Under the pieces are notes generated by a model. That model was not told where the DNA came from, did not search any database, and was given only the letters and a program-made list of their open reading frames with translations. A DNA stretch of 23,025 nucleotides from Chloroflexota bacterium (GTDB lineage: Bacteria; Chloroflexota; Anaerolineae; UBA1429), in assembly GCA_014360745.1 (NCBI GenBank), contig JACIWY010000010.1, forward strand, positions 1 to 23,025. The letters are read 5' to 3'. A program made the translations under genes and the position numbers. Shown in pieces: positions 8,147 through 16,551 of this stretch (position 1 is the first letter of the stretch; the number at the start of each line of letters is the position of its first letter).

Positions 8147-9100
8147 CTAATCGCTCATGATAAAGTCGTTGTAGTCATCCTGCCGATACGTACGCAGCGG
8201 CGGCTCAACCTGCGGGTTTATGCCGGCCTCGTAGCCGAACAACTCCAGGCATTCGAGGCGCAACTTATCCAACAACAGCCGAAGGTTGACGCCTTGCGGA
8301 CAGGCACGAGTGCAAGCGCCGCAGCCGACGCATCGACCGGCGAGATGGAAAGTGCGCATGATCTGGTAGAACTGGATGTCCTCGGCCGTGGTGGTCTGGT
8401 TGAACCAGCGCGGCATGGTGCGATCGACGAAGCAAACGTTGCAATAGCACATGGGGCAGGCATTGCGACAAGCGTAACACAGATTACACCGTTCTAGCTC
8501 CTGGGTAAAGCGCGCCCAACGCTCATCGCTGCTCAACGCCTCCATCTCGCGCACATGGGCAAAGGCCTCGTCGCGCGAGGCGTCGGGGATTTCGCTACCT
8601 ATCGTTTCATCGGCGACGACGGGGTTGTGCTGGGCACAGGTTTTACAAAGATCGTAGAGCACCTCGGCCACAGGGAGGGTGACGCCGTTGGCCCGCAGAA
8701 GCTCGCCTTCCAAACCCACTTGTTCGAGCGCCTCGACGGGCACGCCGAGGCGTCTGGCCACCTGTAGCGGGTCGACGACGCCGGCGCAGTGGACGCCGAT
8801 GACCTTGAGGTTCGCGCGCTGGACCTGACCTTCCTGGATAAGGCCGTTGATAGCCCGAGAATCGCACCCTTTGACCAAAATGCCCACCTTTTTACCGCGA
8901 TACTTGGGCAAAAAGGCAACCAGATTGTTCTCGCAGGTGGCATCCCAAATGAGGCGCCCCACCTCCTTGGGGTCGCGGACAAACGCCGGGGTAGCCCGCA
9001 GCGGGACCGGCCCCCGTTCGTAGCCGATAAAGACTTCGATCTCGCCCGCTTCGAGCCATTGGGCGATGCGTTCTTGGATGGCCTGGGGCAGAGTGTTCAT
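8147..9100 (-). CDS. FrhB-like / 4Fe-4S dicluster protein, FloxC-like
   Basis: A 317-residue soluble electron-transfer protein with two parts. Residues about 20-130 resemble the N-terminal region of coenzyme F420 hydrogenase/dehydrogenase beta (FrhB-type) proteins, with the block VGILVKGCDSRAINGL at 72-87. Residues 205-290 hold two cluster motifs, C205/C208/C211/C215 and C257/C260/C263/C267, plus extra cysteines C218, C220 and C223. Its start overlaps the mvhD stop by 4 bp (ATGA at 9097-9100). The N part is closely similar to the first 120 residues of the 1067-residue HdrA fusion, and the C part to the C-terminal third of the HdrA-N fusion, which makes it the reference for the domain exchange described in the findings. 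Confidence 0.87.
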   Translation of the reverse strand: MNTLPQAIQERIAQWLEAGEIEVFIGYERGPVPLRATPAFVRDPKEVGRLIWDATCENNLVAFLPKYRGKKVGILVKGCDSRAINGLIQEGQVQRANLKVIGVHCAGVVDPLQVARRLGVPVEALEQVGLEGELLRANGVTLPVAEVLYDLCKTCAQHNPVVADETIGSEIPDASRDEAFAHVREMEALSSDERWARFTQELERCNLCYACRNACPMCYCNVCFVDRTMPRWFNQTTTAEDIQFYQIMRTFHLAGRCVGCGACTRACPQGVNLRLLLDKLRLECLELFGYEAGINPQVEPPLRTYRQDDYNDFIMSD

Positions 9101-9582
9101 GAGGCCTCCTCCGCAGCCCGGCCCGCCACCGACGGTTGCTGTTGAGGCCGGGCATTGATATTCAGCCGGCGGGCCGGCCCCAGCTTTTTGATGTCATTGG
9201 TCACTTTGGTCACCACCTCGGCGAAACGGCCGCCCTCGGAGGCAGACACCCAGGAAAATTGCACGCGCCCCGGCTCGATGCCCAAATATTCCAGGTAACG
9301 CTGCAACAGGGCGAAGCGGCGCCGCGCGTAATAGTTGCCCTCGGAGTAGTGGCAGTCGCCGGGATGGCAGCCGGAGACCAGCACGCCATCGGCGCCCTGA
9401 CGCAACGCCTCGACGATAAAGATCGGGTTCACCCGCCCCGAACAAGGCACACGGATCACCCGCACGCTGGGCGGATACTGCATACGCGACGTGCCGGCCA
9501 GGTCGGCCCCGGCATAGGAGCACCAGTTACATAGGAAGGCCAAGATTTTTGGCTCCCAATCCGGGTTATTTTGTTCGCTCAT
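9097..9582 (-). CDS. mvhD: MvhD/FloxD-type hydrogenase-delta [2Fe-2S] protein
   Basis: A 161-residue adaptor that carries electrons from an input oxidoreductase into HdrA. All family landmarks are present: FLCNWCSYAGADLAG (C18, C21), VIRVPCSGRV (C47), VSGCHPGDCHY (C72, C77), then NYYARRRF and WVSASEG. The five conserved cysteines expected for the [2Fe-2S] site are kept, unlike in the second MvhD-like gene at 18245-18610. It follows the large HdrA fusion after a 72-bp gap that shows nothing recognisable, and it overlaps the next gene by 4 bp. Between HdrA and the FNR/Fe-S genes it is the expected bridge from NAD(P)H to the HdrA flavin. The C-terminal 30 residues are a low-complexity tail. Confidence 0.95.
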   Translation of the reverse strand: MSEQNNPDWEPKILAFLCNWCSYAGADLAGTSRMQYPPSVRVIRVPCSGRVNPIFIVEALRQGADGVLVSGCHPGDCHYSEGNYYARRRFALLQRYLEYLGIEPGRVQFSWVSASEGGRFAEVVTKVTNDIKKLGPARRLNINARPQQQPSVAGRAAEEAS

Positions 9583-9654
9583 GGGCCTCCCCTCGAGAGA
9601 GTTGTCGCAAAAGGCTTCTGATGAATGGGTTCGTTTCGCAAAAATCGATATAAG

Positions 9655-12600
9655 CTAATCGGCGACCAAGGCCGCGATCTGGGCCATGATCTGCACGTCG
9701 TCAAAGCCCTCCAAGGTGATGCACCCGGAGCGGCAAGCGGCGGCGCAAGCGCCACAGCCCTTGCACAAGGCCGGGTTCACTTCGGCGCAGTCTTTGAACA
9801 CGCGGCGCAACACCTCTTTGCCGCGCTTCATATCGATGGCGCCATAAGGGCAGATGGCCACACAATCGCCGCAGGCCACGCAAGCCACCTGATCCACATG
9901 GGCCACGGCACCGGGCGACATGAGGCGCTCCTGAGACAGTACGGTGCAAGCCCGCGACACGGCCGCGCCCGCCTGGGCGATGGCTTCATCCAGGAACTTG
10001 GGGCCATGCGCCAGGCCGCACAAATAGACGCCATCCGTAGCAAATTCGACGGGGCGCAATTTCATATGCGCCTCGAGGAAAAATTCTTCGGCGTTAAGCG
10101 GCACCTTGAGCATGGTGGCCAGGCGTTCGGCATCGGGCCGTGGTGCGATGCCCACGCTGAGCGCCAACAGATCGGGCTGCAAGACCAAATCCTCCTGGAG
10201 CACCGGATCAAAGACGCGCACCGTCAAGCGGCCGTCTATATTTTCCACCACGGGCAGGCCGCCGTAGCCGCGCTCGTCGGGCTGCAGATCATAGCGGACA
10301 AAGATCACGCCCAGGTCTCGCGCTTGTTGATAGTAGTGCTCGCGCAGCCCATAGCTGCGCATATCGCGGTACAGGATATACACATTGCTATCGGGGTACC
10401 GCTCTTTAATGCGGATGGCGTTCTTGAGCGCCTGCGAGCAACAGATCCGGCTACAATAGGGATGTTCCTCCGTGCGCGAATCGACGCACTGGATCATGAC
10501 CACGGTACCCTTTCCTTTGGCCAAGGCGGCCAGCTCTTTGGTGGCCAAAGCCTCCTCCAGCTCGCGCTGGGTGAGGACGCGGGGATCCTGTCCGTACAGA
10601 TAGCTGGATGTGGCGCGTTCCTCGCCGCCTATGGCTACGATGACCACGCCGTGCTCTACCGTCACCTCACGAGGGCCATGGCCATTCGCCGCCTGTTCGA
10701 TGACGCTCTTGAAATTGCCCACAAAGCCCTCGACCTGCTTGACCTGAGCCTGGGTATAGACGGTGATGCGCGGGTTTGCGTACACCTGGGCGATCATCTC
10801 GCGGAGTGTCTCTTGCACATCGTCGTTGCGCAAGGTGTTATAAATATGCCGCGCGTTGCCGCCCAGCTCGGCCTCTCGCTCGACCAGGTAAACGTCATAG
10901 CCCTGGCCGGCCGTCTTGAGCGCGGCGGTCATGCCGGCCACGCCCCCGCCCACCACCAAGGCGCTATGGGTCACGGGCAAGGGCTGGCCGTGCAGCGGGC
11001 GATGATACACCACGCGGTTGACGGCCATGCGCACTAGGTCTTTGGCCTTCTCGGTGGCCTTTTCCGGCTCGCGCATATGCACCCAGGAACATTGATCGCG
11101 GATATTGGCCAGCTCGAACAGGTAGGGGTTCAGCCCTACCTCGCGGATCGTCTCCTGGAAGAGAGGCTCATGAGTGCGCGGCGAACAAGAGGCCACGACG
11201 ACGCGGTTGATGCCATGCTCTTGAATGACCCTCTTGATCGCTTCCTGGGTATCTTGCGAGCAGGTGAACAGGTTCCGCCCGGTGTAGACGACGTAGGGCA
11301 GTTGCTCCGCGTATCTGCGCACCGCTTCGACATCCACCGTGCCGCCGATGTTGATACCACAATGGCAGATAAACACGCCCACCCGTGGCGGATCGCCGGA
11401 GACGTCGATCTCGGGCGGATATTCCTTTTCGCGCCGCGCCAGGGTGTTGCGTTGTGCAGAGAGGAGCTCGCCCGCCTCGGCGGCGGCACCGCTGGCCTGT
11501 ACCACCGTCTCGGGGATGTCCTTAGGCCCACTGGCCGCGCCGCAGACATAAACCCCCGGCCGAGAGGCGCTTAGCGGGTGGAACTCGTCGGTATAACAAA
11601 AGCCCTCATCCGTGCGTCGCAGGCCGAGCTTCTCGATCAGCTCCAAGGTCCCCTTGGAGGGCTCCAGGCCCACCGAAAGGACGACCATATCGAACGTCTC
11701 GTGGATCAGGCGATCGTCCTCGGTCACATAGACCACATCGAGTGCGCCCTGCTCGTTGCGATCGACCTTGGCCACGCGCGAGCGGACGAAACGCACGCCA
11801 TATTCGTCGCGGGCGCGCTCATAGTACTTGTCGAAATCCTTGCCAAAGGCGCGCATATCCATGAAAAAGATGGTCGTCTCTAGGCCGCCGCGGGCGTGCT
11901 CTTTGGCGATAACCGCCTCTTTGATGGCATACATGCAACAGACCGATGAGCAGTAGGGGTTGCCACATTGCCGATCGCGAGAACCTACACACTGCAAAAA
12001 GGCGATGCGTTTGGGCTCGGTGTGATCGGACGGGCGCAACAGATGGCCCTCGTAAGGGCCTGAGGCGGAGAGGATGCGCTCGAACTCGATGCTGGTGACG
12101 ACATCCTCAAAGCGGCTGTAGCCCAGCTCATACTTTTGGCGGGCGTCAAACTCGTCAAAGCCGGTGGCCAAGATGATGGCCCCGACCTCGATCTCTTCGA
12201 TGCGCTCGCAGTCGTCATCCTTAATGGCCTTGGCCTCGCAGATGTTGGTGCACCCTTTGCAATCCAGCTTGTCGTTGATGCGCAGGCAATGCTCGGTATC
12301 GCGCAGATAGAGCCGGGGGACGGCTTGGGGATAGGGGACGTAAATCGCCCGACGATGGGTCAGCCCGGCGTCGAACTCGTTGGGCACGACGACGGGACAG
12401 ACGCTGTTGATGGTGATAGCTTCCTCCGGACATTCATGCACGCATTCCCAACAACCGGTGCAACGAGTGAGAGTATAGGCCGGCTTTTCGCAGTTACACT
12501 CGACGGCCTGCTCTTCGCTACAAACGACGCCGATAAAAGCGATGGCATCGGCCTTGAGCACATTGCTTTTGACCAGGGCCTGGATGGCGCGCACGTCGCA

Positions 12601-12858
12601 GCCTCGGGCCACGACACCGATCCGCCCATCAAAGCCCTCGGCCTCAAACAGCCGGCGCACGACATTAGCCATGGGGTAACGCGGCTCGATGACCAGATCG
12701 TCCAGTGAATCTTGGCGGGTGAACAAATAGGGCCCAACATGGCCCCAGCGCCTACGCAAGCCAAGCACTCCGGCATAGCCCTGGTTCAAAAGCCCGCGCA
12801 CCTGTTCGACAATATGCCCGTTTGAACTGTCGTGGCTTGTGTTTATTGCCTCTATCAT
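9655..12858 (-). CDS. hdrA: Giant fusion: FrhB-N domain + HdrA C-half + complete HdrA
   Basis: A 1067-residue iron-sulfur flavoprotein. Residues about 30-118 are FrhB-N-like (GVVARGCDVRAIQALV at 81-96). Residues 133-215 hold ferredoxin motifs (CTGCWECVHECP; CKGCTNICEAKAI). Residues 225-470 are the C-terminal half of HdrA (VGAIILATGFDEFD; FLQCVGSRDRQCGNPYCSSVCC at about 287-308). From residue 491 a second, complete HdrA begins (VGVFICHCGINIGG), with FAD site VVGGGVAG near 635-642, then IQCVDSRTEEHPYCSRICC and two C-terminal clusters (C993-C1003, C1032-C1042). The first HdrA part lacks its own FAD N-half, which is found in the gene at 14903-15883. HdrA carries the bifurcating flavin in Hdr complexes. 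The start overlaps the fdhA stop by 4 bp. Both the length and the domain order are unusual for HdrA. Confidence 0.93.
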   Translation of the reverse strand: MIEAINTSHDSSNGHIVEQVRGLLNQGYAGVLGLRRRWGHVGPYLFTRQDSLDDLVIEPRYPMANVVRRLFEAEGFDGRIGVVARGCDVRAIQALVKSNVLKADAIAFIGVVCSEEQAVECNCEKPAYTLTRCTGCWECVHECPEEAITINSVCPVVVPNEFDAGLTHRRAIYVPYPQAVPRLYLRDTEHCLRINDKLDCKGCTNICEAKAIKDDDCERIEEIEVGAIILATGFDEFDARQKYELGYSRFEDVVTSIEFERILSASGPYEGHLLRPSDHTEPKRIAFLQCVGSRDRQCGNPYCSSVCCMYAIKEAVIAKEHARGGLETTIFFMDMRAFGKDFDKYYERARDEYGVRFVRSRVAKVDRNEQGALDVVYVTEDDRLIHETFDMVVLSVGLEPSKGTLELIEKLGLRRTDEGFCYTDEFHPLSASRPGVYVCGAASGPKDIPETVVQASGAAAEAGELLSAQRNTLARREKEYPPEIDVSGDPPRVGVFICHCGINIGGTVDVEAVRRYAEQLPYVVYTGRNLFTCSQDTQEAIKRVIQEHGINRVVVASCSPRTHEPLFQETIREVGLNPYLFELANIRDQCSWVHMREPEKATEKAKDLVRMAVNRVVYHRPLHGQPLPVTHSALVVGGGVAGMTAALKTAGQGYDVYLVEREAELGGNARHIYNTLRNDDVQETLREMIAQVYANPRITVYTQAQVKQVEGFVGNFKSVIEQAANGHGPREVTVEHGVVIVAIGGEERATSSYLYGQDPRVLTQRELEEALATKELAALAKGKGTVVMIQCVDSRTEEHPYCSRICCSQALKNAIRIKERYPDSNVYILYRDMRSYGLREHYYQQARDLGVIFVRYDLQPDERGYGGLPVVENIDGRLTVRVFDPVLQEDLVLQPDLLALSVGIAPRPDAERLATMLKVPLNAEEFFLEAHMKLRPVEFATDGVYLCGLAHGPKFLDEAIAQAGAAVSRACTVLSQERLMSPGAVAHVDQVACVACGDCVAICPYGAIDMKRGKEVLRRVFKDCAEVNPALCKGCGACAAACRSGCITLEGFDDVQIMAQIAALVAD

Positions 12859-14906
12859 CTTGCACTCCGCTTGGCTATTTGCACCGCACAGACCTTCAAC
12901 TCGGGAATCTTGGCGTCGGGATCCAAGGCCGGGTTGGTCAGGACGTTGGCCGCGGCCTCGGCGAAATGGAAGGGGATAAAGACGACGCCCTTAGGCACCC
13001 GCTCGCTGACCAAGGCGGCCACCTCGATAGCTCCGCGCCGCGAAGCCACCTGTACCGTCTCGCCATTGGCCACTCCCAGCGCTTCCGCGTCGGCGGGGTT
13101 GATCTCCACATAGGCACCGGGCTGTTCGTAATTGAGCAGTCCGATGCGCCGGGTCATGGTGCCGGTATGAAAGTGGAACATGGTCCGGCCCGTGGTCAAG
13201 ATGAACGGGTATTCCTCGTCGGGCCGCTCCGCAGAGCCTCGATAGTGGATGGCATGGAAAAGGCCCCGACCGCGAACGAAGCGGTCTTTGTGCAGGTAGG
13301 GCGTGCCCGGGCTATCGGGAGTAGGGCATGGCCAGGCCAACACTTCGCCGCGATCCAGCCGTTCGTGCGAGATGCCCCCATAGGAGGGGGTCAGGCGAGC
13401 GATCTCGGCCATGATCTCCCGTGGGGCATCGTAAGACCAACCCGCCGGCGAGGCGAGGCGGCCGGCCACCTCGCAGAGGATCTGCCAATCGGGGCGCGCC
13501 TCGCCGGGCGGATCGACCGCCTTGCGCACGCGCAAGACGGTGCGGTCGGTGTTAGTGAAGGTGCCCTCCTTCTCGGCATAGCAAGCCCCGGGCAGTACCA
13601 CATCGGCCAGAGCAGCGGTCTCGCTCATAAAGATGTCCTGCACGACGAGGAACTCGAGCGCCTCCAACGCCTCGCGCACATGTTGGATATCCGGATCCGA
13701 GACCATGGGGTTCTCGCCCATGATGTACATGGCACGCACCCGGCCCTCTGCCGCGGCGTTCATCATCTCTACGACGGTGAGGCCCACCTCGCCGGGCAGC
13801 GAGCAGCCCCAGGCGCGCTCGAATTTCTCGCGGGCGGCGGCGTCGGTGACGCGCTGATAACCGGAATAGACGTTGGGCAAAGCGCCCATATCGCAAGCGC
13901 CTTGGACGTTGTTTTGCCCGCGCAGCGGGTTGACGCCGGTGCCGGGCCGGCCGAGATTGCCGGTAAGCATGGCCAGATTAGCCACCGACTTGACATTGTC
14001 GGTGCCGGTGGTGTGCTGGGTAATGCCCATGGAATAAAGGATCATGGCCGATTCGGCGCCGGCATAGGCGCGCGCGGCCTGCACCAGGGCCTCAGCCGGG
14101 ATACCGGTGATCTCGGCGACGCGCTCCGGCGTATACTCGGCCACCACCTGGCGCAACGCTTCAAAACCCTCGGTACGTTCGTCGATAAAGGCCTGATCGT
14201 GCAGCCCTTCGCGAATGATGACATGCATAAAGCCGTTGATCCAGGCCACATCGGTGCCGGGCCTTTGGCGGAGAAAATAGTCGGCATGGGCGGAAAGGGG
14301 CGTCTCGCGCGGATCTACCACGATGAGGGTAGCGCCCTTTTCCTTAGCCTCCAGCACCCGTGAGCCGATGAGGGGGTGCTGCTCGATGGTGTTGCTGCCC
14401 GTGATGAGAATGCATTTGGCGTCGGCCACTTCTGGAATAGAGTTGGTCATGGCGCCGCTGCCAAAAGCCGCGGCCAGGCCGGCGACGGTAGAAGCATGGC
14501 ACAGGCGGGCGCAATGATCGACGTTATTGGTGCCGATCACCGCGCGCGCCAATTTCATCATCAAATAGTTTTCCTCGTTGGTGCATTTGGCCGAGGAAAG
14601 CAGCCCGATGGCGTCAGGCGAGTAGACATTGCGGATGCGCGCCAGCTCGTCGGCGACGAGATCGAGGGCCTCTGCCCAGGAAGCGGCTTGCAAACGACCG
14701 TTGCGGCGCACCAATGGCGTCGTGAGCCGATCCGGGCTGTGGATAAATTCGTGGGCCCGGCGCCCTTTGATACATAGCTTGCCCTGGCTCACCCGATCGG
14801 TGAAACAAGGCTCGACGCCGGTGACCTTGCCGTTCACGGTGCTGAGATAAAAGCCGCAGCCACAGCCACAGAACGGACATGTGGTGAGGACATAATCACA
14901 GTTCAT
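12855..14906 (-). CDS. fdhA: Formate dehydrogenase catalytic subunit (Mo/W, cysteine form)
   Basis: A 683-residue molybdopterin oxidoreductase predicted to interconvert CO2 and formate, the first step of the methyl branch. An N-terminal [4Fe-4S] site is formed by C10, C13, C17 and C45. The metal-ligand position is read in NVDHCARLCHAS, giving Cys136 followed by His137, so this is the cysteine and not the selenocysteine form. Further blocks are TGSNTIEQHP, NPLRGQNNVQGACDMGALPN, MGENPMVSDPD and the C-terminal dinucleotide-binding domain with ILTTGRTMFHFHTGTMTRR. There is no Tat signal, so it should be cytoplasmic. It overlaps both neighbours by 4 bp and lies between the two halves of a split HdrA, which suggests direct coupling to the Hdr relay. 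Confidence 0.94.
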   Translation of the reverse strand: MNCDYVLTTCPFCGCGCGFYLSTVNGKVTGVEPCFTDRVSQGKLCIKGRRAHEFIHSPDRLTTPLVRRNGRLQAASWAEALDLVADELARIRNVYSPDAIGLLSSAKCTNEENYLMMKLARAVIGTNNVDHCARLCHASTVAGLAAAFGSGAMTNSIPEVADAKCILITGSNTIEQHPLIGSRVLEAKEKGATLIVVDPRETPLSAHADYFLRQRPGTDVAWINGFMHVIIREGLHDQAFIDERTEGFEALRQVVAEYTPERVAEITGIPAEALVQAARAYAGAESAMILYSMGITQHTTGTDNVKSVANLAMLTGNLGRPGTGVNPLRGQNNVQGACDMGALPNVYSGYQRVTDAAAREKFERAWGCSLPGEVGLTVVEMMNAAAEGRVRAMYIMGENPMVSDPDIQHVREALEALEFLVVQDIFMSETAALADVVLPGACYAEKEGTFTNTDRTVLRVRKAVDPPGEARPDWQILCEVAGRLASPAGWSYDAPREIMAEIARLTPSYGGISHERLDRGEVLAWPCPTPDSPGTPYLHKDRFVRGRGLFHAIHYRGSAERPDEEYPFILTTGRTMFHFHTGTMTRRIGLLNYEQPGAYVEINPADAEALGVANGETVQVASRRGAIEVAALVSERVPKGVVFIPFHFAEAAANVLTNPALDPDAKIPELKVCAVQIAKRSAR

Positions 14907-15883
14907 GCGCGCTCCTCCTGTCCCTCAGGGACGGGCGCGGCGGTGCGCAGCCTATCCATCTGTTCCGGCGTCAAGCCGGGCACGAATTCGAACAGATCTT
15001 CGGGATCCTCGTGGCGGATGAGGTCAACCAGCGTGCGCAGCGGGAGCTTACCGGGGCAGGTCTCTTCACAAAAGCCACAATGGGTACAACGAGAGGCGAT
15101 ATAGTAGGCGCGGGCCAGATGGTAAAGTGGGGCATCGGGCGGAAGGACGCCCGGCTGGGCCCATTCCTCCAAACGGAACTCCTCCTCGATAAAGACCGGG
15201 CAGATGTCACGACAGCCATAGCACTTAAGACACTTGGACATCTGGTAGCGCCAGTATTCGAGGCGCTGAGCCATATCCATATTTTGCAGCTTGTTGAGCC
15301 GGACGGCGGTCGGCGAGATGGCGCCCGTCCCCTCCCAAACCGGGGCCAAACGCAACTGCTCGTTGCGGACGCTGCTCATCGCCGGCGCATCGGGATTCTC
15401 CTTGGCGCAGGCGCGGCTGCAATCGCCACACTGCACGCATTTGACCTCGTCGATGACGATGCGCTTGACCCATAGCTCACCATCGTGCTCCACCAATTCG
15501 GCGAGATCGGGCACATCGACTTTGGCGCACAAGCCGCAGCCGGTGCAGATATCCGGGTCGACGTAGCGTGGCCGCCTCTTGACGCGCACATAAAAGTGCC
15601 CGGCCTCCCCTTCCACCGACTCGAGATCGGAATAGGTGAGCAGCTCGATATTCAGATGGCGCCCCGCCTCTACCAGTTTGGGCGAGAGGATGCACATCGA
15701 GCAGTCGTTGGTGGGGAAGGTCTTGTCCAGGCGGGGCATGGTCCCGCCGATGGCCGGCGAGCTTTCCAGCAAATACACCTTGTAGCCGGAATCGGCCAGA
15801 TCCAGCGAGGCCTGGATGCCGCCGATGCCGGCCCCCACGACCAGCACCGCTCCGACAGGCTCTTGATTACGGACTTGATCCAT
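14903..15883 (-). CDS. HdrA N-terminal half fused to a FloxC-like 4Fe-4S dicluster domain
   Basis: A 326-residue iron-sulfur flavoprotein. Residues 10-110 are the FAD-binding N-half of HdrA: VVGAGIGG (15-22), LLESSPAIGGTMPRLDKTFP and the HdrA cluster signature NDCSMCILSPK (C61, C64). Ferredoxin motifs follow. C113/C116/C119 is incomplete, with Asp123 where the fourth Cys is expected; C149/C152/C155/C159 is complete. Residues 218-305 hold two more clusters (C218-C228, C266-C276) in a domain matching the C-terminal part of the FloxC-like protein. The protein stops where the rest of HdrA would begin. The start at 15883 lies one base after the hdrC stop. Its likely role is electron transfer between HdrC, FdhA and the giant HdrA. 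Confidence 0.9.
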   Translation of the reverse strand: MDQVRNQEPVGAVLVVGAGIGGIQASLDLADSGYKVYLLESSPAIGGTMPRLDKTFPTNDCSMCILSPKLVEAGRHLNIELLTYSDLESVEGEAGHFYVRVKRRPRYVDPDICTGCGLCAKVDVPDLAELVEHDGELWVKRIVIDEVKCVQCGDCSRACAKENPDAPAMSSVRNEQLRLAPVWEGTGAISPTAVRLNKLQNMDMAQRLEYWRYQMSKCLKCYGCRDICPVFIEEEFRLEEWAQPGVLPPDAPLYHLARAYYIASRCTHCGFCEETCPGKLPLRTLVDLIRHEDPEDLFEFVPGLTPEQMDRLRTAAPVPEGQEERA

Positions 15884-15884
15884 C

Positions 15885-16364
15885 TTAGACCTTCCACTCT
15901 TTGATCTTTTGGGCCACGGCAGCCGCGACACCCTCTAACGACATATCGCTCTGATCTCGCGTTTCTAACGCTGCCTGGATCAACTCCAAGCGGATGGCGT
16001 GGCTCAAGCGATCCACATTACGCACGCGCTGGAGAAACTCGGGCTGAAAATAACCCTCCGCCACGGCCATCTCGCGCAGGGCGCGCATCACGTCGCCGAA
16101 TTTGACATTCTGCGGGCAATAGGCCGAGCAGGCATAACACGTCTCACAGAACCACAACAGAGGGTTAGAAAGCACCCGTTCGCGCTGGCCCAGCAGCACT
16201 TGCCGGATGATCCGGCGCGGGCTGTAACGAGGGTCCACCTCGGTGACGGGGCAGCCGGCGGTGCAGGTTCCACAGGAAAAGCAGAATTTGATCTGCTCGC
16301 CGCCGGGCTGGGCCGCGACGTCGTACTTGAAGTTGTGATCTACCGCACGGTTCTCATTGGCCAT
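15885..16364 (-). CDS. hdrC: HdrC-like 4Fe-4S ferredoxin subunit
   Basis: A 159-residue protein with the HdrC pattern: two [4Fe-4S] motifs, C28/C31/C34/C38 (KFCFSCGTCTAGCPV) and C73/C76/C79/C83 (WFCETCYACSAYCPQ), with YSPRRIIRQVLLGQ between them and the helical segment VKFGDVMRALREMA after. In Hdr complexes HdrC links HdrA to HdrB. No HdrB is found here, so its acceptor or donor must be another partner, plausibly MetVF or FdhA. The start at 16364 is the ATG that opens the conserved N-terminus. It follows metF after 187 bp, the largest gap between genes in the right half of the operon. Confidence 0.9.
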   Translation of the reverse strand: MANENRAVDHNFKYDVAAQPGGEQIKFCFSCGTCTAGCPVTEVDPRYSPRRIIRQVLLGQRERVLSNPLLWFCETCYACSAYCPQNVKFGDVMRALREMAVAEGYFQPEFLQRVRNVDRLSHAIRLELIQAALETRDQSDMSLEGVAAAVAQKIKEWKV

Positions 16365-16551
16365 CTGCTTGCCTCTCGTCTTGCTCACGGATCGGATCGG
16401 AATGTTAATGGCAGTTGAAAGCGCAGCGAACCTCGCAAGTCGCCCCGCGGCGACTGCCCGGCCCACGAAAGCGGGCTTGGTCGGATCGGTGGCCGAGACC
16501 GCAGCGATTACCCTAGCCCCGAAGGTGGGCTTGGCAAGGGCTGCTGCGATT
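16365..16551. other. 187-bp metF-hdrC spacer with two similar small hairpins
   Basis: No gene is seen here. On the operon strand CCAAGCCC occurs twice at the base of a hairpin. The better one covers 16461-16476 (GCCCGC, loop TTTC, GTGGGC), whose G-U pair forms only in the minus-strand RNA. The second, at about 16516-16531, is weaker, with arms AGCCC and GGGCT. CGACTTGCG-like and CGCTGCG-like words recur around them. Neither is followed by a U-run. This may be a decayed tandem repeat or an RNA-processing site separating module 1 from module 2. Confidence 0.4.

Noticed and set aside
8147..9100. F420-dependent hydrogenase beta subunit
   Set aside because: The similarity to FrhB is in the N part only, and the neighbours are MvhD, HydB/AsrA-like and FNR-like genes. 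No F420 gene is in the window, so a FloxC-like relay protein fits better.
12822..14363. Long plus-strand open frame (513 codons) opposite fdhA
   Set aside because: It is antisense to an intact, well-conserved fdhA, has no known domain, and is explained by codon bias in GC-rich DNA. The same holds for plus-strand frames at 9625-11037, 5507-6700, 225-1166 and 2969-3835.
14460..14530. Possible selenocysteine codon and SECIS in fdhA
   Set aside because: The ligand codon is TGC (Cys136), the frame is continuous, and no in-frame TGA is present.
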